In this document: positions 11,334 through 21,790 of the stretch, piece after piece
Layout: each line of letters opens with the position of its first letter
Numbering within the stretch: the stretch's first letter is position 1
From: Xiphophorus maculatus
Lineage: Eukaryota > Chordata > Actinopteri > Cyprinodontiformes > Poeciliidae
DNA: 64,000 nt
Direction of reading: 5' to 3'
Assembly: GCF_002775205.1 (NCBI RefSeq)
Contig: NC_036453.1
Coordinates: 31,163,213-31,227,212 of the forward strand
Notes under the pieces: model-generated
What the model saw: the letters and a program-made list of their open reading frames with translations, nothing else
What the model was told of the DNA's origin: nothing
Database searches by the model: none
Program-made: the position numbers and the translations under genes

Positions 11334-11969
11334 TCACACATAGTCCACATTTGATGAGACGGTTCTTGCCAGGCCAAACTTTGCAGGTATGTAGGGTCTG
11401 TTGTCCTTTGGGGGGCAGTTGTTGCAGAGCAGACCGCCTCCTATAAGTAGCAGGGCTGCAGAGCCCCAACCGATGTACAGCGCAGCGCCAAGCTCCCGTC
11501 TTTGTGCCGCCGTCACCAAGGGGTTGTAGAAATCCCTGATGGCATTGTGAGCTGACCAGGACACCGGAATCATAATCAGCAAGGCGGTTATTATGAAGAT
11601 TACTCCAGAGACGATGCAGGCTTGGGCTTTGGATGCCTCATCGTCCATGCAGTTGGTGCACTTCCCTCCAGCGATGGCCATGAGCATGCCAAACACGCCT
11701 ACAATCACAGAGATGATCACCATGGCCCTGGCAGCCTGCAGGTCCTGAGACAGCGCCAGCATGGAGTCGTACACCTTGCACTGCATCTGCCCCGTGCTCT
11801 GGACCACGCAGCTCATCCACAGGCCTTCCCAGATCACCTGTGCGGTGACGATGTTTGCCCCAACGAAAGCGGTGACCCTCCACATGGGCAAAACGCAGGT
11901 GAAGATGCTGCCTAGCCATCCAATAAAGGACAGGAGGATACCAAGGATCTGAAGCCCCTGAGAAGCCAT
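11334..11969 (-). CDS. claudin-4-like claudin
   Basis: Single-exon claudin of 211 residues, start [10 protein letters not shown]. It has all family marks: W30, G49-L50-W51, C54, C64, R81, C-T-N-C after the second membrane segment, W138 in P-V-S-W-S-A, D-F-Y-N-P-L-V in the second extracellular loop and the C-terminal V-D-Y-V PDZ ligand. It is the most regular member of the cluster. The ATG at 11967-11969 gives the standard seven-residue cytoplasmic N terminus. A TATATA stretch about 370 bases upstream (12337-12344) may be its promoter, which would imply a long leader or an upstream non-coding exon. Function: paracellular barrier or pore protein of tight junctions. Confidence 0.97.
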   Translation of the reverse strand: MASQGLQILGILLSFIGWLGSIFTCVLPMWRVTAFVGANIVTAQVIWEGLWMSCVVQSTGQMQCKVYDSMLALSQDLQAARAMVIISVIVGVFGMLMAIAGGKCTNCMDDEASKAQACIVSGVIFIITALLIMIPVSWSAHNAIRDFYNPLVTAAQRRELGAALYIGWGSAALLLIGGGLLCNNCPPKDNRPYIPAKFGLARTVSSNVDYV

Positions 11970-12336
11970 GATGAGCCCAGAGGTGTTGACTGGTAGAAAT
12001 GAAGAAGATCACGTCTTAAATATTATAAAGTCCTTTCTTCTATGTGGGTCTTTACATGCTCCGCAGTCACACCTGTTAATGAACACGGTTCCTCAACTCT
12101 GAATCTTCGAAAGTTTCGGTTGTGCAACAATAAATGGCCCTAGTTATGGTTCAGACTTCAGGGTGGAGTTTCTGTCCTACTGTACAAAAACAGGGGCAAA
12201 AACTGAGACCTGATACCTTCAAACTCTTGTTCATTGTTGTCTCACATACAACCTTCTGTTATTTGAAGCAAGGCTTCAAGATTGGGAACAATGGCTGCAG
12301 TTTGCAGTTGTGTTTGTCCATGCACTCCCCCGCACA

Positions 12337-12344
12337 CATATATA
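12337..12344 (-). promoter_or_regulatory. possible TATA box for the 11334-11969 claudin
   Basis: CATATATA on the plus strand gives TATATATG on the minus strand. It is about 370 bases before the start codon, farther than for neighbouring claudins, so the link is weak. Confidence 0.35.
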
Positions 12345-12409
12345 GGTCAGCTTTGGCCTCAAGCAAATACAAACAGCAAGACTGCTGCAGTAGGTTTAGC
12401 TAAAAACAG

Positions 12410-13060
12410 ATTCTTTAAAAAATAAGGAAGAGTGGAAGGTAATTAAACTTGACGCTGTAAGTCTTAGGGTTTTATTAACTTTTGTTTTAACAAGGATAGT
12501 TATGTCCTAAAACCAACATTCCCCCAATCTTTGTGTCGAAACCACTTCCTCCTCCCATTTTCTCAAATTGACCTTCATATTACACCAATTGGAGCAAGGC
12601 TCCATGTTACACCGCACTGTTAATATATAGCTGCTCTATTTTACCTCGTGATTATCTACAGTATTACATGCACAGAAAAAAATGCAGAGTCTAATTTTCC
12701 CATTACGATGGGGTAGGAACATTTCAGATAAGAGAACTAAACATAGATTATTTTCTCATTACAATCTTGTATAATTAACTTTTATAAGTGTTTACAGTCA
12801 GGGACATTATAAATACATCAACCTCTTTTTATTATTGCAAAACAAGTAGAAGTAATTATGTTTTTCAAACACAGACCTGGGTCATTTCTGTCAAGTACAT
12901 AATTCAGAAAAAGATAATAGATGACCACTTACTGTAACTTCTCTACCAATGTGTAGGTATTTACATTTCACCCAGGATGTTTGGGTCAGGTGTGTTTGTG
13001 TCTGTGTACTTGTTTAACTATTCTACTATTTAAGACTATTTCTGGCATATTTACTATGTC
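12410..13060. other. spacer, nothing recognised
   Basis: AT-rich, no coding frame or repeat ends that I can support. Confidence 0.45.
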
Positions 13061-13520
13061 AGACCATTTCTGGAGACCAGTGGGACTTTTGGGGACCAAA
13101 GTCTGGTCCAATACAGTGGAAACTCTTATACCTAGTTAGGGGAAATACTAAAATGAATGAACATCAATAAAATATCCTAATATGGGTAGGAATGCAAACT
13201 TTTGTTTGTGTGTTCTTGTATATAAAATGTTCACCAAACAAAGGGAGGAACAGTTTCCTGGTCCTCACTTTTTCAAATGTGCTGAGCTCTAGTTAGGCTT
13301 AAAACTAAACCTAACCTAACTAGGTTTAGGTTTAAACTTAATACAAATATAATAGGTTTAGAAGTGTGGTGTAAATTAAGTTTTGGTTGTAGGTTAGATT
13401 AAAAATATATTTGGAAGGGTTATGGAAAATGTCTGAATTAGTTATAAATGCAGTAACTAAAATGAATGGAAGTCAATACAAAGTCCTCAGACCGATAGAA
13501 GGATGCCTGTGTGTGTGAAT
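13060..13520. repeat. worn fish repeat with telomere-like TAGG tract
   Basis: Degenerate AACCTAACCTAACTAGGTTTAGG sequence at about 13300-13330 sits between blocks such as GGTCCTCACTTTTT and AAGTCAATACAAAGTCCTCA. I recall the same order of blocks from a dispersed teleost repeat rich in GTTAGG units. It is not a telomere: the units are irregular and flanked by unrelated repeat sequence. Confidence 0.45.
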
Positions 13521-13640
13521 CTTGTCTTACTGCTTTCTGGACAAAGTTGTAATAATTGTTGCAATCTGCAGGTGCAGATGCCTCACAGCTGACACCTGCA
13601 CATTTCTAGGCTGGCATGGCAACCATTTCAGTTCAACTTG

Positions 13641-15058
13641 CCTAGGATAGCTCAGTTTTCGAGTCCTTCCCATATCGGCTCAGCAGGGCCAAAAGGCCGG
13701 AGTCCACCCTGACGACTCTGATGGCTCAAATTAGCATCCCTTCTTCAATTGTAAATGTGGTCGTTGACCGTCAGGCCAGAAGGTAGGAGTGTGAATAGTC
13801 CGTGTTGGGGGTGGGTATCTATGATACCAGCAGGAGATCAGGTCTCCTGTAGGTAATGCTCTTCAGTTTAGTTTTGAAGCATACATGAAGTGTTTTTGGA
13901 GAGATGTGACCTTTTGCAGCTGATCCATGATGTTGTGCTGCATTATCCAGGTCATTTTGCCAAATGTACATAGAGTTTGCAAAACATAGAATCTGTTTCA
14001 AAAAATATGCAAAGGTTTTTCTAAAAGAAATTAGTAATGTTTCTCTTTGAAATAAAGCTAAGAGGGTATAAAATGACAGTTTAGAAATAAACTAACCAAA
14101 TTAATTGTGTTGATCCACCTCAAAAAAATCATGCAAAAAGTGTAAGCAAAAGAAATCTGGGAGACTTAGCACATGCAAATTTGCATGCAGCCTTTTGTGC
14201 TGTGGAGGATAAATAGGTGACTGCTTCACCTATTTAGTTCACAAGAACTAATGGCATTTATTTCAGTCATTATCTTGCGGGGGGTGACCAAGGTTCCATC
14301 ACTATGTGACAGCTGGTCAGCAAACCTGGCAAACATGATTGACATGGCAGCACTGAATGCACATGTGCTTTATCAGGCATGCATTGGGGTGCAGGAGAGA
14401 CGGGTGGACTTCCTGGTTGAGCTTGCAAAAGAGTTGGGTAACTCTCATGTGAGTGAGAAGAAGGCACACAAGGAGAAACTGCTTCGGCAACAACCTTCCA
14501 CACCCAGCTCAGGCAAAAGGGCGAAGTGTCAGGTCAACCATCGATGCAGGATGCGTGTCCTGAGGCCGAAACATCATCAGTGACCCCTCACACCCCCACC
14601 ATGGACTGTTCTCCCTGCTGCCCTCTGGAAAGAGGTTCTGCAGCATCCGGTGCAGGCCCACCTGGTTCCGAAACAGCTTTTTCCCACTTGCCATCAGACT
14701 GCTGAACTCTTAACTGGACTGCACTCAAAAACTGGTCTCCACTTTATACCTTGCACATGTACAGAGCTAAATAACTTCTATTTTACTGTCAGTCCTGCAC
14801 TTTATATTTTATATTTAGATTTATATTCATATTTTATACTGTTGAAAATGACAACAAAGTCAGTCGAAATCGAAGTCGAAGTCTAAGGAACAATTGTGCA
14901 ACTGTGAGATGCGTTGAGGCCATTACCAGGGTACTGATAAGGTAATGGCCCTATTTACTGAACAAAAGCACCTGCTAGATAAAATCCTTCAGGCCAGTTG
15001 GACTATCAAAGCCGAAATAGGTATACGTCAAAGTGGACTAACTCAAGCTATTCTAGGG
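13641..15058 (+). mobile_element. piggyBac-type DNA transposon remnant with nested LINE
   Basis: Degenerate inverted ends (CCTAGGATAGCTCAG at the left, CTTGAGCTATTCTAGG-like at the right on the opposite strand) enclose a transposase fragment at about 14290-14550. Its frame reads N-M-I-D-M-A-A-L-N-A and later A-K-C-Q-V-N-H-R-C-R, the pattern of the end of the piggyBac catalytic domain and the start of its Cys-rich zinc-binding tail. The frame stops where a LINE 3' end has inserted (14551-14884). Inner flank sequences match the short element at 49771-50024, so both belong to one family. The copy is dead: only the end of the transposase remains. Confidence 0.72.
14551..14884 (+). mobile_element. 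Rex1/CR1-like LINE 3' end
   Basis: Frame reads H-G-L-F-S-L-L-P-S-G-K-R-F with F-R-N-S-F-F-P-L-A-I-R-L-L-N-S before a stop: the last residues of a CR1/Rex1-type LINE ORF2. A 3' UTR follows and ends in a short GTCGAAATCGAAGTC repeat at about 14860-14884. It interrupts the piggyBac remnant and is 5'-truncated, as usual for LINEs. Confidence 0.75.
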
Positions 15059-15059
15059 C

Positions 15060-16300
15060 GACATTTCCAATAAAAGTTTTTTTTTTAAGTTATCACAAAG
15101 TCTTACCTGGTAAATTTAAATATGAGACACCTACATTTACTTGATGAACAAATATTACTCTTTTCTTCCAAATTTAAAAAGTAAAAATCAACCATATGTT
15201 TATATTGATGTAGTTGAAGTGAAGTGACTACTTTTTTTGTGTGTTTTAATGTAAAATAATTTTGTTTGTGTTAAAGGAACACTTCTGATTTTTTATTTCA
15301 TTTTATTTTGTGTGTGTGAAATTCTTGTTAGCAGTTTCCTCATCTTTAAGAGGCCAATATGTTATTTCCATATTCAGGTTGGCAGGACAGTGAGTAAATC
15401 CTCAGAGTGATAGAAAGCTAAAAACTTGATTGATTTTATTAGGTAATTTTATCATACAATGCTGTATTACATTTTCACAATAGCCAATCATTTTTCCCAA
15501 TTTGACTCCAATACACAAATTTTTAATATTTGTTAGCAGAATAATCTGAGACTGAATTTTATATGCCTCAGCAAACCTATGCTATATAGAAAAAATGTGC
15601 AAGCAAAATATTAGTAAATAGTAGCAATGTAGTTGTGATTCAAGCATTTTTCTGATTATCTGTGTCAGTGAGTAATCTATAAAATAGCAATGTGTAGATG
15701 CAAAATTGTTTCAATGTTGTTTTATTTTTACGTAACCAGGTTGCTGTGTGTTGCGTATTTCTGCCCAGGTCCCTCATGAAAATCTAGATCTCGATGGGGT
15801 TTTACCTGGTTTAGTAAAAGGGAAACGTTCTTAACAGGTATGGTTAAGAATCGTACCTGTGGTTGGCAACACACTCCCATATCAGTAAATGTAAGCATAC
15901 ATGTGGCATGTTGCTACATCAGAAGATTTCTGAGATTTATATTAAGGTAAATTCAATTAATTGGTTAAATTGAATTGTGTTTTTTGTGATGGACTGGCAA
16001 CCTTTCCAGGAAGTGCCTTGCCACTTGCCTGATGATCTCTGTTGATAGTCACCAATAAGTAATTAATTATTAGTGGACAGCTGAAATGCCAATGAAAACT
16101 TTCCCACTGATTATTAATGGCAGTCGAAAAAAATTTTGTCTTGAGAGTTTTTAAAAAACATAAATCAATGTAATTAGACAATGTTTGGTTTTTTTATTTG
16201 ACATGTTTTGCTATCTTTTGAGAAATTGCTGTCTTATTTCCTGTCAAAAAAGCTCCTTAGATTAATTAAAATCATTATCAAATCTGTAATGAAAATTAGT
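15060..16300. other. spacer, nothing recognised
   Basis: AT-rich, no gene or clear repeat borders. Confidence 0.45.
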
Positions 16301-16309
16301 CATTTAGGC

Positions 16310-16715
16310 CTTGATAGCAAATGGAGCCTTGGCGAAAATTCAAACTGGGAGACTCGACCAGCTTCACCACATCATCTAATCACTACGCCCGACCGCAGCC
16401 AATCCGGACCGGAGCTTCACGCCGCTCCAGCCAATCGTCGTCCAAAGACACCTTCAAAAGTCCAAGCTACCCTGGGGTCTTCCTGCTCGTCAGCCGTGCT
16501 TCGACCCACCTCCTCCCCTTCTCCACCTTCACCATGAGGGTCGTCCTCCAGGATCCCTTGTGCTCTTCCTCTCCAAGCTCCGCTCCACCACCAGTTTCGG
16601 TCCCGGGGGGAAGACTATCCCGAGCTCGCCGAGCAGACCGCCTGCTCACGGCGATCCTCGGCTCACGGTCTTCTGCCGGGTCCGAGCGCCAAAGAAATTG
16701 TACCATTAAATCTTT
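16310..16715 (+). repeat. GC-rich island, probably part of a dispersed repeat
   Basis: A sharp GC-rich patch in AT-rich surroundings. An open frame of 132 codons crosses it but looks low-complexity (Ser, Pro, Arg rich) and has no domain I know. The end, ACCATTAAATCTTTTT followed by TCTTCTCTGTGTGAGTC, looks like the 3' terminus of a fish retroelement that ends with an ATTAAA signal. I therefore read it as a repeat, not a gene. Family not assigned. Confidence 0.45.
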
Positions 16716-16719
16716 TTAA

Positions 16720-17340
16720 CTGCTATTTTCTTCTCTGTGTGAGTCTCTCCAGATTGAATTGAGCCTTACTAAAGTCTGATAGTTATTTGAAACTGAATTC
16801 AAATTTAACAGCTGAAATGCTTTTTAATAAGGCATTGAGATTTTTTATTCCATTTTCTACAAACTCAAATGACTGATAAATTTAATTTTCCATTACATCT
16901 ATCAGATAATTGTGTGAAAGCTGTACTGGTAACACTGTATGCTTACAGAAACTTTAAAAATGCAAACCATTTCTTTAAGTGTAGATTTGCATGCTGCAGA
17001 AAGCAATAAAACTAGTTTGGTGAACACAAACTGTCAACATTTTGTTAGTGAACAGAAACATTTGCTGTTTGTTTTAATTTTGTTTTTAAGTCTATGAATC
17101 TGTTGTAAAAGTTTACATTTCTTGGTTCAGAGGCTAAGAGTTTGAGTAAAGGCACTTAGTCGTCGTCTTGCTTGATTTTCCAGCCGCACCTAAACCTGAT
17201 CAACCGGAAAGTCAAACAATAGTCTCTTCTCGAATGCTGTGAGGGTATTTCTTTTCAGGTGGACGTTTGTTTTGATTAAAACTCTGCTGTAAGTAAATAA
17301 ATATACATTAATATCACAAAGTACAATGTACAGTGATTTT
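16720..17340. other. spacer, nothing recognised
   Basis: No gene or repeat ends seen. Confidence 0.4.
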
Positions 17341-17348
17341 TAAAAACA

Positions 17349-17354
17349 TTTATT
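17349..17354 (-). terminator. possible poly(A) signal for the 17742-18401 claudin
   Basis: TTTATT on the plus strand, AATAAA on the minus, about 390 bases past the stop codon. Motif seen; AT-rich background weakens it. Confidence 0.4.
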
Positions 17355-17741
17355 ATTTCCATGAAAGAGTTTTTTCAGAAGTGAAAAATTGGAGAAAATA
17401 TCACAGACTAGCTCATATGTAAACAAAAACATGTTCATTTACAAAACATCTGTCACATAAAATATCACAAAAGGTAGATAAGAAACATTCCACATTAATG
17501 TGGCCAAAACAAAATTTACAAACACAATTAAAGAGTAGTCAAAAACACATAATTGTGTAAATATGCCAATAAAGAGACACCTACTAATGTTGATACAATA
17601 TTCTTTAGCCATAAATAGAAGTAATGAACATTTTAAAGGAATTTTGTTCTTGAGGTGTGGTTCTGATCAGGATGATGTTTTTAGTATTAGCAAACCAGCA
17701 GCACCAGTCCATCTGTCCCACTAAGACAAGCCAGAGTCAGT

Positions 17742-18401
17742 TTAAACACGGTCTTTCCCTGAAACGCTGGAGTAGTCGGACCTGGCAGCCGTGTACTCTG
17801 ATTTTCCAGCCTTGTACTGCGCAGAGTAGCCGGTTTCATCTTTGGGGCAGTTGCTGCAGAGCATTGCTCCGCCGATCAGCATCAAAGCAGACGCGCCCCA
17901 GCCGATGTAGAGCGAGGCCCCCAGCTCTCTCTTCTGGGCCTGGACCAGTACAGGGTTGTAAAAGTCCTGGATGATGGTGTGGGCCGTCCAGCAGACAGGG
18001 ATGAGGCAGAGGACCGCAGCTATTATGAACATGACGCCAGAAGTAATGCCCACCTTGATCTTTGCATTCTCATTCTCGACACAGTTGGTGCACTTCCCCC
18101 CTGCTATGCAGAGCAGGATGGCCATGATGCCCACCAGGATGGAGATGACCACGAGCGCCCGGGCCGCCTGGAGGTCGGAGGTCAGGGCTAGCATGGAGTC
18201 GTAGACTTTGCACTGCATTTGGCCCGTGCTCTGGACCACGCAGTCCATCCAGATCCCCTCCCAGGTGATCTGTGACGTGACAATGTTGCTGCCGATGAAA
18301 GCGGTAACCTTCCACATGGGAAGGGCACACACGATGATGGCGCCGATCCAGCCTATGATCCCCAGAGCAGAGCCCAGGATCTGGAACCCAGTAGAAACCA
18401 T
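17742..18401 (-). CDS. claudin (claudin-b/claudin-4-like)
   Basis: Single-exon claudin of 219 residues, start MVSTGFQILG at the ATG 18399-18401. The frame stays open for 43 codons upstream, but no ATG lies there, so the usual short claudin N terminus is right. It has W30, W-E-G-I-W in place of the usual W-E-G-L-W, C54, C64, R81, C-T-N-C and P-V-C-W-T-A. The tail is longer than in its neighbours and rich in Tyr and Ser (Y-K-A-G-K-S-E-Y-T-A-A-R), ending K-D-R-V. This is a hydrophobic-ended possible PDZ ligand but not the standard Y-V. A TATAAA box lies on the minus strand at 18652-18657. Confidence 0.96.
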   Translation of the reverse strand: MVSTGFQILGSALGIIGWIGAIIVCALPMWKVTAFIGSNIVTSQITWEGIWMDCVVQSTGQMQCKVYDSMLALTSDLQAARALVVISILVGIMAILLCIAGGKCTNCVENENAKIKVGITSGVMFIIAAVLCLIPVCWTAHTIIQDFYNPVLVQAQKRELGASLYIGWGASALMLIGGAMLCSNCPKDETGYSAQYKAGKSEYTAARSDYSSVSGKDRV

Positions 18402-18651
18402 TGCGACCGGAGGACTCCTTTCAAAATAAGCTTCTGTCTTTAAAAGGTCTTTGTCTGTCTCTTCAGGCTCTGTAAGATGTTTGACGCTTTGTGCTCTCTC
18501 GTCGTCAGGTGAGTTTGTTGAATGGCTCACGATTCAATAGAGAGTTGGTACATAAGCCTTAAGAGGGAGGAGTTGTGGAGACAAACAGCACACCCTCCTG
18601 CATCCTGAATATGCAAGTCCTCCCCCACCCACTCAGGAAACCATCAACCTG

Positions 18652-18657
18652 TTTATA
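18652..18657 (-). promoter_or_regulatory. TATA box of the 17742-18401 claudin
   Basis: TTTATA on the plus strand gives TATAAA on the minus, in GAGAGTATAAACAGG. It is about 250 bases before the start codon, which leaves a leader of about 220 bases with no ATG in the claudin frame. Confidence 0.65.
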
Positions 18658-19124
18658 CTCTCCAAATCTAAACTATTTCCATGAGTTTATCTAGGAAACT
18701 CCTAAAAAAATGCCCTTTCCAATGATAATCAATCTAAAATATCCAAAAGGGATCAAACATCCCATTAAAAACTTATGTTCACAGTAGATTTTATTGTTTG
18801 TTGTTTATCCATCCCTTCCCCCAACCAGTCTCACCTGAAACAGCAGGTGGGCGGAGCAACACCCTCAGCGACAGGTGATTCAGATGGTTTTAATTACAAT
18901 ATTTCTACAGTATACGTCACTATGACCAAATATGGTTTTGTCACATTACACATTCAAAAACTATGAAAGACGTTCCGATCAGATCACAAGCTCATGGTAT
19001 CACCCCTCAGTAGTCAAATGTAAAATATTTAACAGTGTGATGAATGTTTTGATCGATTGCTGGATAGCAACAGACTTTTGATCATTTTAGTTTTTTACAA
19101 TTTCTATTTTATTCACAATTGTAT

Positions 19125-19830
19125 GTAAGCACAACAAAGGCTCTTCTTCCTCAGGAAACTGAGACGGGCTGGACTTTCCTCACGGCTGCTCGTGAACTTT
19201 TACAGGGCGATGATCGAGAGCATCCTCTGCCTCAACATGACTGTGTGGTATGGTAGCTGCACAGCACTGGAGAGGAAACAACTGACACGGGTGGTGAGAA
19301 CAGCACAAGGCATTGTGGGATGCCCCCTCCCAGACCTGGACTCCATTTACACAGACCGGGTCAAGAAGAGAGCTGGATCCATAGCCATGGATCCCAGCCA
19401 CCCGGGCCACAGACTGTTTGTGCCGCTGCCATCAGGCAAGCGGTACAGGAATATACGGACTACAACAAACAGACTGAGAAACAGTTTCTTCCCCACAGCC
19501 GTCAGAGCCATTACTCCCTGCCGTCCCCCCCCTCCCACACATATCATAACCTCGCAGTCACACATACATATCCCCCACCCCCACACAGCCATATTGTTCT
19601 GCACTTTGCACTGTCACATTATCTGTACTTTGCCATAATTGGACCTGCTGCTACTTCTTTGGTGTGGTTGAGTGCCTTTAGTTAATTTAGTTGTATATAT
19701 TGTTATTATTATTATTGTGTGTTTGCTTATTTATACTGTATATATTTGACCTTTTGCACGGGAGCTGCAATGGAAATTTCGTTGAATTCTGTTCAATGAC
19801 AATAAATGCTATCTAATCTAATCTAATAGT
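19125..19830 (+). mobile_element. Rex1/CR1-like LINE, 5'-truncated
   Basis: The frame carries the end of a LINE ORF2: F-F-L-R-K-L-R-R-A-G-L at the start, then F-Y-R-A-M-I-E-S-I-L, V-W-Y-G-S-C and P-S-G-K-R-Y-R-N. These are hallmark residues of the Rex1/CR1 group after the polymerase core. The 3' end has TTCAATGACAATAAATG followed by short ATCTA repeats (about 19800-19829). The 5' part is missing, as in most LINE copies. The coding stretch remains open for well over 100 codons, so it is fairly young. Confidence 0.85.
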
Positions 19831-21280
19831 TTGTCTGTCTTGCCATAATACAGCATGAGTTTCCTATTAAAGTTGTTAAAGTAGCTATGTGTGTTTCTAC
19901 TCATTTTTCCTGAAACATAGATGAGGTTTGCGTTGTAATGATACTATTTAGAAATTTTGCAACTGCATACAACCATCTGTTGTTCGCCCAGAACCACATG
20001 CATCTCTACTTCTGGAAACCATTTGTAAAGGGTTTAAAATAAATAAGATTTTTATTGTAGTAGTATTCTCTCACTTTAATTTGGGTGCTTCTATTTTCAA
20101 TGGTAAAATATATAAATGTTTAATCATTAGCGTGAAAAGTATCAGCATGGTTTTAAATAAATTTGCTGCACAGCTAGAAGGTCTGACCAGAGACCTAACC
20201 AGCTGAAGTCTCCTGTTTTGGAATAAACTTGTTTTTGTTGACAGAATCCCATTATTTGACTTTTCAGTGCAGATAACCTTTTTATTATGTTGTGATTTTA
20301 ACTCATTGCTTTACCATAAAAGATCCAATTATGAAAATCATTGTTATCAACAGTAATGTAGTATATGACTTTATTGAATATTATACTGAGATCCATAAGA
20401 GAACAGCTTGCACATTGGGTCTTAATGCAGAGCAGAAGGTATCAAGTACAAGAATCAACTCAGAGCAAAACTTTGAAAATACTAATATGTACTAAAAAAG
20501 AGTTATAAATTTCAAAATAATTTACATGTTCCTCATAAATGCATTTGATGAAGGAGACATACTGCTTCATTAAATGATTTCATATTTATCTCAGAAGTCA
20601 GATTTTTTCCAGCTGGAAAATCAAACTGAACTTTCTTTGTAGAAAGTTGGACGTTCCACATCTGACAAAGTAAATAATAAAATTTTATGTATCTGAAACT
20701 ATAGAAAGTTCATGATAGACTTTGTTTTATAAGTCTTTGTATACATTAAAGTAACTTTGACATTACATCTCAAAAACTGTATTAGTTTGTGTGTTCTTCA
20801 TGTTACCAAAACAAAGCCATGAATATTCTGTCTGAAGAATTAAACTCTGAGCCTACAGAATGGGATAATGTCATTTAGTTACATAAAAGACTATTTTTAA
20901 TATTTTCTAGAAAAAAAAGCGTGTTTGATCTAAGGTGGAGGTCAAAGTTGAGATAGACTCTGTGTGTGTTTTGTGGTTTAAACTGAGGGCTGATTGTGTC
21001 ACGGATGTATGAAGAATGTTTTGTTCAGAGTTTCACTGGAAATCAGCTTGAACTGCAAGTGAAATTGCTTTGAATGATGAACAACAAAGAGCTGTTTGTG
21101 CGATGGTGGATGGGATATCTGATCTTTTTAGCACTGAACTCTCGTTGTTTGACTCGTCTTTGTGCTTTTCTCCACTGTGACCAAAAGGAGGCGCCATCTT
21201 CTCTCTTTGTCATCTCTGTCTGTACAGTGGGGTTGAGAACCAAACCAGTGAATATAATTTACCGTGGATCTTTCTCAGCT
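19831..21280. other. spacer, nothing recognised
   Basis: AT-rich with no supported gene, repeat or regulatory element. Confidence 0.45.
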
Positions 21281-21284
21281 TTAG

Positions 21285-21790
21285 CTCCCAATCATAACTG
21301 GGCAGTAACCAGTTACATTTACTTGAGCAACTTTTGAAAGAATGGACTTTTTACTTTTACTTGACTAATTTTATTATGAAGTATCGCTACTCTTACTTAA
21401 AACATTTCTGGATTCTCCATCCACAAATTCACCAGACAAAGACACTCCCGCAGTTTTTGTTAATATTTCATGAGTTTTATAATGAAATAAACTGATTTGG
21501 AAAAATGTGTTTGTTTGTTTTGTTTTGTTTTTCTTGCCTGATTTAGTTACTTATATGAACTATTGTCATTTTTGTCTTTAAAATACCAAATTTCCTCTTA
21601 ACTTTCTATTTTGGTTTGTCTGATTATGTAATTTTTAAACATTAAATGATTGATAATTTGATCAGTTTCTCAGTACTTTTTCCCAAAAACTTTTTTTAAA
21701 ATTGTACTTCAGTAATTTCTTGGATGGCTTCTTTTTTACTTGAGTAAAAATATATTAAAGTTCTGCTACTTTTACATCGTCCCTCATGTT
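21285..21790. repeat. worn dispersed repeat
   Basis: Begins near GGGCAGTAACCAGTTACATTTACTTGAG and ends near TTACTTGAGTAAAAATATATT: repeated TTACTTGAGTAA-like words occur at both ends. I recall this pattern from a common fish repeat. No coding frame. Class not assigned. Confidence 0.5.

Noticed and set aside
13290-13330. Interstitial telomere repeat
   Set aside because: CCTAA-like units are few, irregular and embedded in a known type of dispersed fish repeat.
14251-14583. A new 110-codon gene
   Set aside because: It is the end of a piggyBac transposase cut by a LINE.
18402-18530. A 43-residue N-terminal extension of the 17742-18401 claudin
   Set aside because: The frame is open but there is no ATG in it; claudins have a short cytoplasmic N terminus, so the start is at 18401.
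19192-19638. A new 148-codon gene
   Set aside because: The translation is the C-terminal end of a LINE ORF2.
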